Positions 8,994 to 18,229 of a stretch of DNA of 64,000 nucleotides are shown here, piece after piece; the stretch's first letter is position 1, and the number at the start of each line of letters is the position of its first letter. The position numbers were made by a program, and so were the translations under genes. The notes under the pieces are model-generated. The model was given only the letters and a program-made list of their open reading frames with translations, did not search any database and was not told where the DNA came from. The DNA is from JAZKDW01 sp040387375. Lineage in GTDB: Bacteria > Pseudomonadota > Gammaproteobacteria > Burkholderiales > Burkholderiaceae_D. The stretch lies in assembly GCA_040387375.1 (NCBI GenBank), contig JAZKDW010000040.1, positions 1-64,000 on the forward strand, read 5' to 3'.

Positions 8994-10783
8994 TTATCGT
9001 CCACTTGTAAAATTGCGAGGAAAGCTTCTTGCGGGATCTCGACCGAGCCCACTTGTTTCATGCGCTTTTTGCCGGCCTTTTGCTTTTCAAGCAACTTCCG
9101 TTTTCGACTGATGTCGCCGCCATAACATTTCGCCAGGACGTTTTTACGCAGCGCCTTGACGTTTTCCCGGGAAATGATGTTAGCCCCGATTGCCGCCTGA
9201 ATCGCGACGTCGAACATCTGCCGCGGAATCAGTTCGCGCATCTTGGCAGCCACTGCGCGGCCGCGATACTGGCTGGCGGCGCGGTGGACGATAATCGCCA
9301 GCGCATCCACTTTTTCGCTATTGATCAGCATGTCGACCTTGACCACGTCGGACGCGCGATATTCCTTGAATTCATACTCCATCGATGCATAACCGCGCGA
9401 CGTCGATTTGAGCTTGTCGAAAAAATCGAGAACAATTTCCGCCATCGGCATTTCATAGGTCAGCTGCACCTGCTTGCCGTGGTAACTCATGTTGATCTGC
9501 ACGCCGCGTTTCTGGGTGCACAAGGTGATCACCGAGCCGACATATTCTTGCGGCATGTACAGGTTGACATTGACAATCGGCTCGCGGATTTCCTCGATCT
9601 TCGATGGATCGGGCATCTTGGACGGATTGTCGACCATCAGGATCGCGCCGTCACGCAGCACCACCTCGTAAATCACGGTGGGCGCGGTCGTGATGAGATC
9701 CATGTCGAACTCGCGCTCGAGACGCTCCTGCACGATTTCCATGTGCAGCAAACCAAGGAAGCCGCAGCGGAAACCAAATCCCAGCGCCTGCGACACTTCG
9801 GGCTCGTATTGCAGCGCGGCGTCATTCAGCTTGAGTTTTTCCAGCGAGTCACGCAAGGCATCGTACTGGTTGGCTTCGACCGGGAACAGTCCGGCAAACA
9901 CCTGAGGCTGCACTTCCTTGAAGCCCGGCAGCGCCTCCGCAGCCGGCTTGTTGGCGATCGTTACGGTGTCGCCGACTTTCGCTGCCTTGAGTTCCTTGAT
10001 GCCGGCAATAATGAAACCTACCTGCCCTGCGGAAAGCGTCTCCCGGGACAGCGACTTGGGTGTGAATACTCCCACGCTTTCAACCAGATGCTGGGAGCCA
10101 TGGGCCATCAGCAGGATTTTATCTTTTGGACGCAATGTGCCGTTGATGACACGCACCAGCATGACAACACCGACATAATTGTCAAACCATGAATCAACGA
10201 TCAGGGCTTGCAGCGGCGCGGTGGGGTCACCCTTGGGCGGCGGCACTTTGGCGATCAGCGATTCCAGCACATCCTGCACACCCAGGCCAGTCTTGGCCGA
10301 GCAACGCACGGCGTCGGTGGCGTCGATGCCGATGACTTCTTCAATCTCGCTGATGGCATTGTCGGGGTCGGCCGAAGGCAGGTCGATCTTGTTCAGTACC
10401 GGCACCACCTCGACGCCAAGCTCGAGCGCGGTATAGCAATTGGCAACGGTCTGGGCCTCGACACCCTGGGAAGCGTCGACGACCAGCAGCGCGCCTTCGC
10501 AGGCGGACAGCGAGCGGCTGACTTCGTAGCTGAAGTCGACATGGCCCGGCGTATCGATCAGGTTCAGGTTGTAGATCTTGCCGTCGAGCGCCTTGTACGA
10601 CAAGGCTGCAGTTTGCGCCTTGATCGTGATGCCGCGCTCGCGCTCGATGTCCATGGAGTCCAGGACCTGTGCTTCCATTTCGCGGTCGGACAATCCGCCG
10701 CAAAGCTGGATGATGCGATCGGCCAGCGTCGACTTGCCGTGGTCGATATGAGCAATGATGGAAAAATTGCGAATGTTATTCAT
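8990..10783 (-). CDS. lepA: Elongation factor 4 (LepA)
   Basis: Ribosome-associated translational GTPase linked to back-translocation and to 30S assembly and initiation. The 597-residue protein has AHIDHGKST (11-19), DTPGHVDF and NKIDLP, then EF-G-like domains II, III and V and the LepA-specific C-terminal domain (VKALRKNVLAKCYGGDISRK, 20 residues). No convincing Shine-Dalgarno precedes the ATG. Instead, a terminator-like hairpin ends 18 nt upstream, reported separately. Confidence 0.97.
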   Translation of the reverse strand: MNNIRNFSIIAHIDHGKSTLADRIIQLCGGLSDREMEAQVLDSMDIERERGITIKAQTAALSYKALDGKIYNLNLIDTPGHVDFSYEVSRSLSACEGALLVVDASQGVEAQTVANCYTALELGVEVVPVLNKIDLPSADPDNAISEIEEVIGIDATDAVRCSAKTGLGVQDVLESLIAKVPPPKGDPTAPLQALIVDSWFDNYVGVVMLVRVINGTLRPKDKILLMAHGSQHLVESVGVFTPKSLSRETLSAGQVGFIIAGIKELKAAKVGDTVTIANKPAAEALPGFKEVQPQVFAGLFPVEANQYDALRDSLEKLKLNDAALQYEPEVSQALGFGFRCGFLGLLHMEIVQERLEREFDMDLITTAPTVIYEVVLRDGAILMVDNPSKMPDPSKIEEIREPIVNVNLYMPQEYVGSVITLCTQKRGVQINMSYHGKQVQLTYEMPMAEIVLDFFDKLKSTSRGYASMEYEFKEYRASDVVKVDMLINSEKVDALAIIVHRAASQYRGRAVAAKMRELIPRQMFDVAIQAAIGANIISRENVKALRKNVLAKCYGGDISRKRKLLEKQKAGKKRMKQVGSVEIPQEAFLAILQVDDK

Positions 10784-10801
10784 TAACTAATATGCAATTA
10801 C

Positions 10802-10846
10802 AAAAAAAGCGCTCTGAGCGGGGGAGCTGCTTCCCGAGGTGAGCGC
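10802..10846 (-). promoter_or_regulatory. Terminator-like hairpin in the lepA leader (possible attenuator)
   Basis: On the minus strand GCGCTC (10846-10841) pairs with GAGCGC (10814-10809), followed at once by seven T residues (10808-10802). The loop contains its own GGGAAGCAGCTCCC mini-stem. The T tract ends only 18 nt before the lepA ATG, too little space for a separate promoter after it. It could end transcripts from the upstream gene, with lepA made by read-through, or act as an attenuator. Confidence 0.45.
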
Positions 10847-10940
10847 CTTGTTGCTGGGGGGGTTGATTGACGTCGCATTTTACCGGATTTCAAGGGGGAA
10901 AGCCCGTGAAATCGAGCCGCAAAGGCGTCAGGCGGTGGGC

Positions 10941-11192
10941 TTATTGCTCTAAAAATCCCTTCAATGCAGCTACATCCAAAAAGTAATGGCAAATCTGCGT
11001 TGGCTGCGCGCCCACTTTAATTCCGACCAGTACTGGCACCAACTCATCATACTGTGCGACCAGGTCCGCGTCGGCATCTACATCAATCACTTCGATTGTG
11101 TAGTCAGATTCGCAATCATATGAACTTAATGCCTGCAACATGTCATCACACAGATGGCAATATGAACGCGAATACAGGATGAAATGATTCAA
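10941..11192 (-). CDS. Small glutaredoxin-like (DUF836 type) protein
   Basis: An 83-residue thioredoxin-fold protein with SYCHLC near the N-terminus (Cys12 and Cys15) and the later conserved stretch DELVPVLVG, where a cis-Pro is expected. It is probably a cytoplasmic thiol-disulfide protein, but the substrate cannot be told. It lies between mucD and lepA, where a glutaredoxin-family gene is usual in Burkholderiales. The spacing to mucD (148 nt) leaves room for its own promoter. Confidence 0.8.
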   Translation of the reverse strand: MNHFILYSRSYCHLCDDMLQALSSYDCESDYTIEVIDVDADADLVAQYDELVPVLVGIKVGAQPTQICHYFLDVAALKGFLEQ

Positions 11193-11340
11193 TGGCTACC
11201 TGAAACTGCTGAAAGCGGCGGCACACGACCGGAATATTGAACGCCTGGGTTTGATCCTCATTGTGCCAATTGATTCAGATTGCCAATCCGGGCCGCCGGC
11301 GGTCACACTGCCGGCAGCCATTCCTGAATTGGCAGCAGCT

Positions 11341-12816
11341 TTACTGACCGGATGGCTTCACCGGCACAAACTGTGACGAGTCACCGCGACGAACCAGCAG
11401 TACAGCGGTCTTCTTCGGTTCGAGTCTGGACACCAGCGCATTGAACTGCCGGGCATCTTTCACATCGGTGTTGTTTATGCGCAGAAGCACATCGCCAGGA
11501 CGTATGCCGGCGCGTGCCGCCATACCTTCCGCCACATCGACCAGGACACCCCCATCCAGCTTGAGCTCCTTCTTCTGCGCATCGGTCAGGTCGCTGACAC
11601 CCAGTCCGAGCGTGTTTGTTGCCTGCTCCGGCTTGACTTTCTTTTCTTCCTTTTTGACGACCTTGTCGGCTTCCATTTCCGTAACCGTCAGCGGCAGGTC
11701 ACGATTGGCGCCTTTGCGCCACACTGTGACAATGCCGCGAGCGCCGGGCTTGGTACTGCCGACCAGGCGGGGCAAGTCGCTTGACCTTTCGATCGCCGTA
11801 CCATTAAATTTAAGGATGATGTCACCCGCTTCCACTCCGCCTTTTTCAGCCGGGCCACCTGGTTCCACACGTTGTACCAATGCACCTTGCGCCCTCGCCA
11901 GGCCCAGCGATTCGGCCACATCCTTGGTGACTTCGCCGATCTGCACGCCGATACGGCCGCGTGTCACCCTGCCGGTGGTTTTCAGCTGGTCCGACACCCG
12001 CATCGCTTCATCGATCGGCACCGCGAACGAAATGCCCATGTAGCCGCCAGACCGGCTGTATATCTGGGAATTGATGCCGATCACTTCGCCGCGCATGTTA
12101 AGCAGCGGACCGCCCGAGTTGCCGGGATTGACTGCGACGTCGGTCTGGATCAGTGGCAAATAGTCACCCGTGTCACGCGCCTTCGCCGATACGATGCCGG
12201 CCGTGACGGTATTGTCGAGTCCGAACGGCGACCCGATTGCCAACACCCACTCACCCACGCGGATCTTGTTTGAGTCACCCATGGTCAGGCGCGGCAAATT
12301 GCTGCCTTCGATCTTGACCAGGGCGACATCCGTGCGTTTGTCGGCGCCAATGATTTTCGCTTTGTATTCACGCTTGTCGGTAAGAGTCACATAGACATCA
12401 TCCGCCCCGTCGACTACATGCGCATTCGTCATCACATAACCATCGGCAGAAATGATGAATCCGGAGCCGACGCCGCGCGGCGAGTCTTCTTCCTGTGGTG
12501 GCGCCGGCTTGCGTCCGCGCTGCGGCGGTTGCTGGCGAGGAGGAACTGGCACGCCAAAAAAGCGACGGAAAAACTCTTGCATTTCTTCGTCCTCGCCACC
12601 GGGCGCCACCTGACCCGGCTTGACTTTTTCGGTCGTCCGGATGTTGACGACCGCCGGGCCGACACGGTCGATCAGATCGGTAAAATCGGGGAGTCCTGAA
12701 ACCGGAGCTGCATACGCAGGTGTGGACAGACCAACCATGGCCGGTGTGAAAAAGGCGCCGACAGCGCCCAGAATCATGACAGATAAAATATTTTTTGCGC
12801 TGGAGATTGTTTTCAT
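11341..12816 (-). CDS. mucD: Periplasmic serine protease DegP/MucD (HtrA family)
   Basis: Envelope quality-control protease and chaperone; in the sigma-E system it lowers the stress signal by removing misfolded proteins. From the chosen ATG the protein has 491 residues with a signal peptide ending near STPAYA-AP. The trypsin-like domain has the triad His133 (TNAHVV), Asp163 (RTDVAL) and Ser234 (GNSGGP). Two PDZ domains follow at about 285-370 and 395-485. The frame extends 37 codons further upstream into rseB, but only the inner ATG gives a signal peptide. It ends the rpoE-rseA-rseB-mucD cluster, 7 nt after rseB. Confidence 0.94.
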   Translation of the reverse strand: MKTISSAKNILSVMILGAVGAFFTPAMVGLSTPAYAAPVSGLPDFTDLIDRVGPAVVNIRTTEKVKPGQVAPGGEDEEMQEFFRRFFGVPVPPRQQPPQRGRKPAPPQEEDSPRGVGSGFIISADGYVMTNAHVVDGADDVYVTLTDKREYKAKIIGADKRTDVALVKIEGSNLPRLTMGDSNKIRVGEWVLAIGSPFGLDNTVTAGIVSAKARDTGDYLPLIQTDVAVNPGNSGGPLLNMRGEVIGINSQIYSRSGGYMGISFAVPIDEAMRVSDQLKTTGRVTRGRIGVQIGEVTKDVAESLGLARAQGALVQRVEPGGPAEKGGVEAGDIILKFNGTAIERSSDLPRLVGSTKPGARGIVTVWRKGANRDLPLTVTEMEADKVVKKEEKKVKPEQATNTLGLGVSDLTDAQKKELKLDGGVLVDVAEGMAARAGIRPGDVLLRINNTDVKDARQFNALVSRLEPKKTAVLLVRRGDSSQFVPVKPSGQ

Positions 12817-12823
12817 ATGATCA

Positions 12824-13855
12824 CTATTTGTTAGTCTTGAATTCAATCGAGTTGGCGACTTGTCTGATCGCCGCAATGGGAACTTCACCAACAATGGTAA
12901 GCCAAAACTCGCCTTGCCGCTTTCCAACGATATTCATCGCGCCCTGCTGCACCGCCCCTTCAGTCCGGTTTTGCGAGCCGGGCTCGATAAAAACCGATAT
13001 CGCAGCCAGGCCATCCGAAAAAACGATTTGCGAGACTTCACGCTGACTTGGGTGCGCGGTCGCCTGGTCAGGCTCCGCAGCAGGCTTGGCAGCGGAAGTA
13101 TCGGACAGGAGGCGCTTCATCTCGCGTACTTTTTTAAAACCGGCTGGAACGGATGTAACCATCCAGTTGGACAATTTCACATTGCTCATTACCGCGTTTT
13201 CTACCCGCCATCCCCTGGTATTGGGGAAGCTGGGTTTTACCCTGCTGCGGTCGATATTGCCGATCGAGAGTTGGGTAAATGATATTTGTTCGACCACTTC
13301 GTTTCTGTCATTGATCGTCTGGGCGCGTAACAGAAGACCCGTGGCCTTCTCTGCCCATAACTTGTAACCGTAACGCAGGTGATCCTTGGGCTCGAGTATC
13401 ACTGATTGAGCATCGAATCCGGCAATGCGCCCGGTTTCCCCTTTTTTCACATTGTAGTACGTAGCAAGTTCAGTCGGATTGGCAGCCAGGATCGCAGGAA
13501 AAACATCTTGCGTCACACGCTTTTCCACCAACAAGACTTTCGCTTCAGGAACGTAGCAAATAATTTCTTCGTTATTGCGTATGTATTCGCGTGGCTTGCC
13601 ATCCAGGACTTCGAGTTTTTCGAGTTCGTTCCTGCCGTCGACGATATGCGTGATACGCGATGTGCGAACCTGATTTCCCTGCTGGTAAACAAAAGTCCCT
13701 GAATAATGGAGCTTCCTGGCCGCCGACTGAATTTTTTTCAGCCATTCCTGAGCTTCCCGCTTTTCCGCCACGGGCAAAGGGCCCGCGGCATGTGCCGACA
13801 ACGCAATCAGACTGGACAGAACAACAAACTTAAACAACACCAGTGTTTGCCGCAT
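12824..13855 (-). CDS. rseB: Sigma-E regulatory protein RseB/MucB
   Basis: Periplasmic protein that binds the RseA periplasmic domain and shields it from proteolysis, and is thought to sense mislocalised lipoproteins or lipopolysaccharide. The 343 residues begin with a clear signal peptide (cleavage after SAHA). The LolA-like N-terminal domain includes ARKLHYSGTFVYQQGNQVRT, typical of MucB/RseB. The smaller C-terminal domain begins near residue 220. It follows rseA by 5 nt. Confidence 0.93.
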   Translation of the reverse strand: MRQTLVLFKFVVLSSLIALSAHAAGPLPVAEKREAQEWLKKIQSAARKLHYSGTFVYQQGNQVRTSRITHIVDGRNELEKLEVLDGKPREYIRNNEEIICYVPEAKVLLVEKRVTQDVFPAILAANPTELATYYNVKKGETGRIAGFDAQSVILEPKDHLRYGYKLWAEKATGLLLRAQTINDRNEVVEQISFTQLSIGNIDRSRVKPSFPNTRGWRVENAVMSNVKLSNWMVTSVPAGFKKVREMKRLLSDTSAAKPAAEPDQATAHPSQREVSQIVFSDGLAAISVFIEPGSQNRTEGAVQQGAMNIVGKRQGEFWLTIVGEVPIAAIRQVANSIEFKTNK

Positions 13856-13860
13856 ATGGA

Positions 13861-14490
13861 TTATTCAGCCTCTGTTGCGAACGTGACTGGACGTGCGAAC
13901 TGCGCAGTGTTATAGACCGAAGGCGAATATCGCTGATGCGCCAACATGTATTCATCGATTCGGGGGTCGCGCAGCACAAGCGCTTTTTCCTGCGAAGCCG
14001 ACACAACTGCCGTATTCACGACTGATTTTGCGGGACTGACAACGTTGCTGGCACTCACGCGCATGTTGTCGAACGAGGAGTTTCCATTCAAGGCTACCAT
14101 TAACTGAGGCATGGTCACGAACGCCGCCGCGGCCACCGCGGCGGCCGCCATGCCCGACACGGCATAACGCCTGATGCCGCGGCTCGATTTCACCACACCG
14201 TTGCTGGCAATCGCATCCTCCAGCGGCGCACGCGTGGCTATCCGTGGCGCGGGAGCGATAATCGTTGGTTCTGCCTCCAGCCTGGCAGCCATTTTGGCGG
14301 CAAAGTCCGGACTGAGGGAAATAGCCATATCGTCAGAGCGCAAAACATCCCCGATTTGATGATAGATATCCCAGGCGTCCCGGCCGTCTGCCTGATTCGC
14401 TGCCGCGAATGCGACATCAATATGATTGTCGATCAATTCACCATCGGCCAGGGCCGAGACTTGTTCATGCTTCATTCTGCTCTTATCCAT
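13861..14490 (-). CDS. rseA: Anti-sigma-E factor RseA/MucA
   Basis: Inner-membrane anti-sigma factor. Its cytoplasmic N-terminal domain (EQVSALADGELID, then a DAWDIYHQIGDVLR helix) holds the sigma factor. A membrane segment (about 120-146, Ala-rich) leads to a periplasmic domain that RseB should bind. I chose the ATG at 14490 because AGGGGA lies five bases upstream; ATGs at 14511 and 14475 are alternatives. Position directly after rpoE and before rseB supports the assignment even though RseA sequences vary. Confidence 0.9.
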   Translation of the reverse strand: MDKSRMKHEQVSALADGELIDNHIDVAFAAANQADGRDAWDIYHQIGDVLRSDDMAISLSPDFAAKMAARLEAEPTIIAPAPRIATRAPLEDAIASNGVVKSSRGIRRYAVSGMAAAAVAAAAFVTMPQLMVALNGNSSFDNMRVSASNVVSPAKSVVNTAVVSASQEKALVLRDPRIDEYMLAHQRYSPSVYNTAQFARPVTFATEAE

Positions 14491-14559
14491 AATTTCCCCT
14501 GCCAAAACCAAGCGATACCCCTATTTCAAACCACCACTTTTTATTTTTTTCTTGGATTT

Positions 14560-15162
14560 TCACCAGCGTTTGTCCAGTGCAGTGCCCAACAAGGGCCTCA
14601 GCTTCTCGGCAATCGCTTCCCGCGCCCGGAAAATCCGGCTCCGCACGGTACCTATCGGGCATCCCATTGCTTCTGCAATCTCATCGTAGCTCAACCCTTC
14701 GATCTCGCGCAATGTAATTGCCATCCTCAGCTCTTCTGGTAGTGCATCCATAGCCACATTCACAGTCTCCGCAATCTGCTTGGTGGCCAGCATGGATTCA
14801 GGCGTGTTGATATCTCTTAGGTGTTCGCCATCGTCAAAAGTTTCCGCTTCTTCAGCATCCGCTTCGGTAGAAGTCGGCGCGCGCCTGCCCTGAGTCACCA
14901 GGTAATTCTTTGCGGTGTTGATTCCGATCCGATACAACCATGTATAGAATGCGGAATCTCCACGAAACTGCGGCAATGCACGGTAAGCCTTGATGAAAGC
15001 TTCCTGCACGACATCCTCAGCCTCTGCCTGGTCGCGGACAAGCCGCGAAACGAGTCGCATCAGTTTCCGTTGATACTTGGTCACCAATAACTCGAACGCT
15101 TTTTTGTCGCCACGCTGCACGCGCTCAACTAATAGTTGATCAATATCGCGTTCTGTCGTCAA
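14560..15162 (-). CDS. rpoE: RNA polymerase sigma factor RpoE/AlgU (TTG start)
   Basis: Extracytoplasmic-function sigma factor of the envelope stress response. The 200 residues show region 2 (KYQRKLMRLVSRLVRDQAEA, 20 residues, then EDVVQEAFIKAYRAL) and region 4 (ELRMAITLREIEGLSYDEIA, 20 residues, then the recognition helix near GCPIGTVRSRIFRARE). The start codon is TTG at 15162, with AAGGA eight bases upstream. No ATG in the frame would keep region 2 complete, so the TTG start is well supported. The gene heads the rpoE-rseA-rseB-mucD cluster. Confidence 0.95.
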   Translation of the reverse strand: MTTERDIDQLLVERVQRGDKKAFELLVTKYQRKLMRLVSRLVRDQAEAEDVVQEAFIKAYRALPQFRGDSAFYTWLYRIGINTAKNYLVTQGRRAPTSTEADAEEAETFDDGEHLRDINTPESMLATKQIAETVNVAMDALPEELRMAITLREIEGLSYDEIAEAMGCPIGTVRSRIFRAREAIAEKLRPLLGTALDKRW

Positions 15163-15204
15163 TCCCCAGTTCCTTGTGTTTTAGCAACATAGACGTGGCT
15201 AGAT

Positions 15205-15231
15205 GTTGACCAAATGAAATAGTTAAAGTTC
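15205..15231 (-). promoter_or_regulatory. Candidate sigma-E autoregulatory promoter upstream of rpoE
   Basis: On the minus strand GAACTT (15231-15226) lies 15 nt from GTCAAC (15210-15205). The sigma-E consensus is roughly GGAACTT-N15-GTCTAA, so the -35 matches well and the -10 in four of six positions. The spacing is correct and the site sits about 40 nt before the rpoE start. Autoregulation of rpoE is common; here it is inferred from sequence only. Confidence 0.4.
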
Positions 15232-15251
15232 AATCCCAACCCAACGATTGG

Positions 15252-15767
15252 TCAGATAAGCTCACCTTCAGCGCGAGTATTTTGCGCGGCAATCCAGCGG
15301 CATGCAACCGCTAAAGCCCGAAAACTCTGTTCGGAAACGCAATCCGGCAAAATCGGCAGCGCCGTTATCCGTCCGCCATCGCACTGAAAACGCAGCAAGA
15401 GAAGATGCGGCCAGATTGTTGAGTCTGCCATCAATTTGACACCTTCACCCGCGCCGGCTTCATCGTTTTCACCGTCTCCGCTGACGAGCGAAGAAGAAGC
15501 GTTTCCGCTATATTCCCTCAAACGGATTTGTCCGATACCGGAAATATCAACGTGAAAGGTTTTTCTGTTCCAGAATGCCTGAAAAAATCCTGCCAGCGCC
15601 GCGACAATACAGAGAGCTGCTACCAGCAGGCGGGGATAGATGGACAACTCACCCACCTTGCCGGAGGCGACCATTCCCGCAGCAAATAGTGTCACGGCAC
15701 CCATCACGCCAACCGCAGCAAGCAATACCCTGGATGGTTTGACCACTACAGATATTGCCATGGACAT
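15252..15767 (-). CDS. YgfX/CptA-like small membrane protein
   Basis: A 171-residue protein with two hydrophobic segments at about 13-33 and 42-64. A soluble part follows with FHVDISGIGQIRLREY, LLLLRF, and LPILPDCVSEQSFRALAVAC (20 residues). The two-helix hairpin plus a closing 'LPD-x(n)-FR-L' motif resembles the YgfX family found beside rpoE or fab genes in betaproteobacteria. Its role here is not known; enterobacterial YgfX pairs with SdhE/YgfY, and no such partner is nearby. It lies 60 nt after fabF and 90 nt before rpoE. Confidence 0.6.
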   Translation of the reverse strand: MSMAISVVVKPSRVLLAAVGVMGAVTLFAAGMVASGKVGELSIYPRLLVAALCIVAALAGFFQAFWNRKTFHVDISGIGQIRLREYSGNASSSLVSGDGENDEAGAGEGVKLMADSTIWPHLLLLRFQCDGGRITALPILPDCVSEQSFRALAVACRWIAAQNTRAEGELI

Positions 15768-15826
15768 GAATGGGAATTTACACTATGAATACCCACCCTT
15801 GATAAACAAGGATGGGGTATTGAGGT

Positions 15827-17074
15827 TCAGACTTTACCAAAAACGAGTGTGCCGTTGGTGCCGCCAAAACCGAACGAATTTTTGACAGCGACCTGAATCG
15901 GCATCTCACGCGCGACATTGGCGCAATAATCAAGATCGCAAGCAGGATCCTGATTAAAGATATTGATCGTCGGAGGCGAAAGCTGCTTATGCACCGCCAG
16001 CACGGTAAAGACCGATTCGAGACCGCCCGCGCCACCCAGTAAATGACCTGTCATTGATTTGGTGGAATTAACGACGATATTTTTTGCATGGTCACCGAGG
16101 GTGCGTTTGATGCCGATCGTTTCGGCGATATCCCCCAATGGCGTGGAGGTTCCATGCGCATTTACATAATCCACCTGATCAGGGTTGATTCCGGAATCTT
16201 TCAACGCAGCGACCATGCAGCGGCGTCCGCCATCGCCATCATCGAGTGGCGCCGTCATGTGGTGCGCATCCGCGCTCATGCCGAAGCCGAGGAGCTCTGC
16301 GTAAATTCTTGCGCCACGGGCTTTCGCGTGCTCATATTCTTCCAGCACCATGACGCCGGCGCCTTCACCCAGGACGAAGCCATCGCGATCCTTGTCCCAT
16401 GGACGGGACGCGGTCGACGGGTCGTCGTTGCGTGATGACAGGGCGCGCGCCGATGCGAAACCGCCCAGGCCGAGGGGCGAAATTGTCGATTCTGCGCCAC
16501 CGGCAATCATGACGTCGGCATCACCGTATTCGATCATCCGTCCGGCCGCGCCTATGCAGTGCAGACCTGTCGTACAAGCCGTCACGATGGCCAGGTTCGG
16601 GCCTTTCAAGCCATACTTGATCGACAAGTGGCCGGAGATCATGTTGATGATCGAGGCTGGCACAAAGAATGGGCTGATCCGGCGGGCGCCGCGATTCATC
16701 AGTTCCGCGTGCGTGTCTTCGATCAATGGCAAGCCACCGATTCCGGAACCCACGATGACACCAATGCGCTCGGCATTCTCGTCGGTCACGACGAGGCCGC
16801 TGTCTCGCATTGCCTGCATGCCTGCCGCCATGCCGTAATGGATGAAGGTATCCATGTGGCGCGCTTCTTTGGCAGGAATGTAGTCTTCAATCTTGAAGCC
16901 CTTTACTTCCCCCGCAAAATGCGTGCTGAAAGGTGTGGCATCAAATTTGGTGATGGTCGCAATACCTGATTTTCCGGCGATAACCGCGTCCCACGCATCG
17001 GCAACTGTATTGCCAACAGGTGAAACACATCCCAACCCGGTGATAACGACACGACGCTGACTTGAGCGGCTCAA
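15827..17074 (-). CDS. fabF: 3-oxoacyl-[acyl-carrier-protein] synthase II
   Basis: Elongating beta-ketoacyl-ACP synthase of type II fatty-acid synthesis, which also adjusts unsaturated chain length with temperature. The 415-residue thiolase-fold enzyme has the nucleophile Cys167 in TACTTGLHC. The two catalytic histidines lie in NAHGTSTPLGD and TGHLLGGAGG. It follows acpP by 30 nt, the near-universal acpP-fabF order. Confidence 0.96.
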   Translation of the reverse strand: MSRSSQRRVVITGLGCVSPVGNTVADAWDAVIAGKSGIATITKFDATPFSTHFAGEVKGFKIEDYIPAKEARHMDTFIHYGMAAGMQAMRDSGLVVTDENAERIGVIVGSGIGGLPLIEDTHAELMNRGARRISPFFVPASIINMISGHLSIKYGLKGPNLAIVTACTTGLHCIGAAGRMIEYGDADVMIAGGAESTISPLGLGGFASARALSSRNDDPSTASRPWDKDRDGFVLGEGAGVMVLEEYEHAKARGARIYAELLGFGMSADAHHMTAPLDDGDGGRRCMVAALKDSGINPDQVDYVNAHGTSTPLGDIAETIGIKRTLGDHAKNIVVNSTKSMTGHLLGGAGGLESVFTVLAVHKQLSPPTINIFNQDPACDLDYCANVAREMPIQVAVKNSFGFGGTNGTLVFGKV

Positions 17075-17104
17075 GCGATTCTCCTAGAGTCGATCAACAC
17101 TACT

Positions 17105-17344
17105 TTATGCTTTGACGTGCGCCTTGGCGTAATCAATTGCTTGCTGAACAGTCGTGATTTTCTCGGCTTGTTCATCCGGAATTTCCATTTCAAATTCATC
17201 TTCGAGCGCCATCACGAGTTCAACAGTGTCGAGCGAGTCGGCACCGAGATCATCGACGAACGACGATTCGATCTTGATGTCGGCTTCAGCGACACCCAGT
17301 TGTTCAGCAACGATTTTCTTAACGCGTAATTCGATATCGGACAT
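17105..17344 (-). CDS. acpP: Acyl carrier protein
   Basis: Small acidic carrier that holds growing acyl chains on phosphopantetheine. The 79 residues contain DDLGADSLDTVELVMALE, with Ser37 of the DSL motif as the attachment site for the AcpS-added group. It lies between fabG and fabF, with a 126-nt gap upstream that could hold an extra promoter, although no clear one was seen. Confidence 0.97.
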   Translation of the reverse strand: MSDIELRVKKIVAEQLGVAEADIKIESSFVDDLGADSLDTVELVMALEDEFEMEIPDEQAEKITTVQQAIDYAKAHVKA

Positions 17345-17470
17345 CTTATGCCTCCAGAGAGTGGGTTACAGAAAGTGCGCGCATTTTATCAGGTTTGCGG
17401 CACGAAAATTCACTTTCGCCTTTTACTTTCAACAATGTCGAAATTTCAGCCAAAAGCGCCTAACTATTCT

Positions 17471-18229
17471 TCAGCTCATGTACATGCCGCCGTTAACATG
17501 CATGGTGGAACCCGTAATATACCCGGCTTGAGGCGACGCGAGAAAAACGACCGCTGCGGCAATGTCTTCCGGCAGGCCAAAACGCCCCATCGGTATCTGC
17601 TGCAGCAATGCCGCGATCTGCTGTTCATTAAGCGCCTTGGTCATGTCCGTATCGATAAAACCCGGGGCAATACAATTGACCGTCACATTACGGCTGCCGA
17701 TCTCGCGCGCCAATGCCCTGCTCATTCCGGCCACACCGGCCTTAGCCGCAGCATAGTTCATCTGCCCGGCATTGCCAGCTGAACCCACCACGGACGTAAT
17801 GTTAATGATACGCCCGTGCCTGGCCTTCATCATGCCGCGCAATACCGCACGCGACAGACGCGCCACCGCGGTCAGGTTGGTGGCAATGACCGCATCCCAC
17901 TCCTCGTCCTTCATCCGCATCGCTAGCTGGTCTTGTGTGATGCCGGCATTGTTGACCAGCACCGAGAGTCCGCCAAATTCCTTCTGGATGCCGTTGACAA
18001 CATCGACACAGCGCTCGGCGTCGTCGACATTCAATACTATGCCCTTGCCGCAACCGGGCTGAATGGCAGCCAGGTACTCGGAAATTGCCGCCGCGCCGGA
18101 TTCCGTCGTCGCCGTGCCGATTACCCTGGCGCCCTGGCTTGCCAGTGCCTGCGCAATCGCCCGTCCGATACCGCGCGAGGCGCCAGTCACCAATGCCACT
18201 TCACTGCTCAAGCCGGGATTTGTCGACAT
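17471..18229 (-). CDS. fabG: 3-oxoacyl-[acyl-carrier-protein] reductase
   Basis: NADPH-dependent short-chain dehydrogenase that reduces 3-oxoacyl-ACP in each elongation cycle. The 252 residues show TGASRGIG (15-22) for NADPH, NNAG near 93, and the catalytic Ser146, Tyr159 and Lys163 in the pattern SVVGSAGNAGQMNYAAAKAG (20 residues). The ATG shares one base with the fabD stop (TGATG), suggesting coupled translation; a GTG one codon earlier is an alternative start. Confidence 0.95.
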   Translation of the reverse strand: MSTNPGLSSEVALVTGASRGIGRAIAQALASQGARVIGTATTESGAAAISEYLAAIQPGCGKGIVLNVDDAERCVDVVNGIQKEFGGLSVLVNNAGITQDQLAMRMKDEEWDAVIATNLTAVARLSRAVLRGMMKARHGRIINITSVVGSAGNAGQMNYAAAKAGVAGMSRALAREIGSRNVTVNCIAPGFIDTDMTKALNEQQIAALLQQIPMGRFGLPEDIAAAVVFLASPQAGYITGSTMHVNGGMYMS

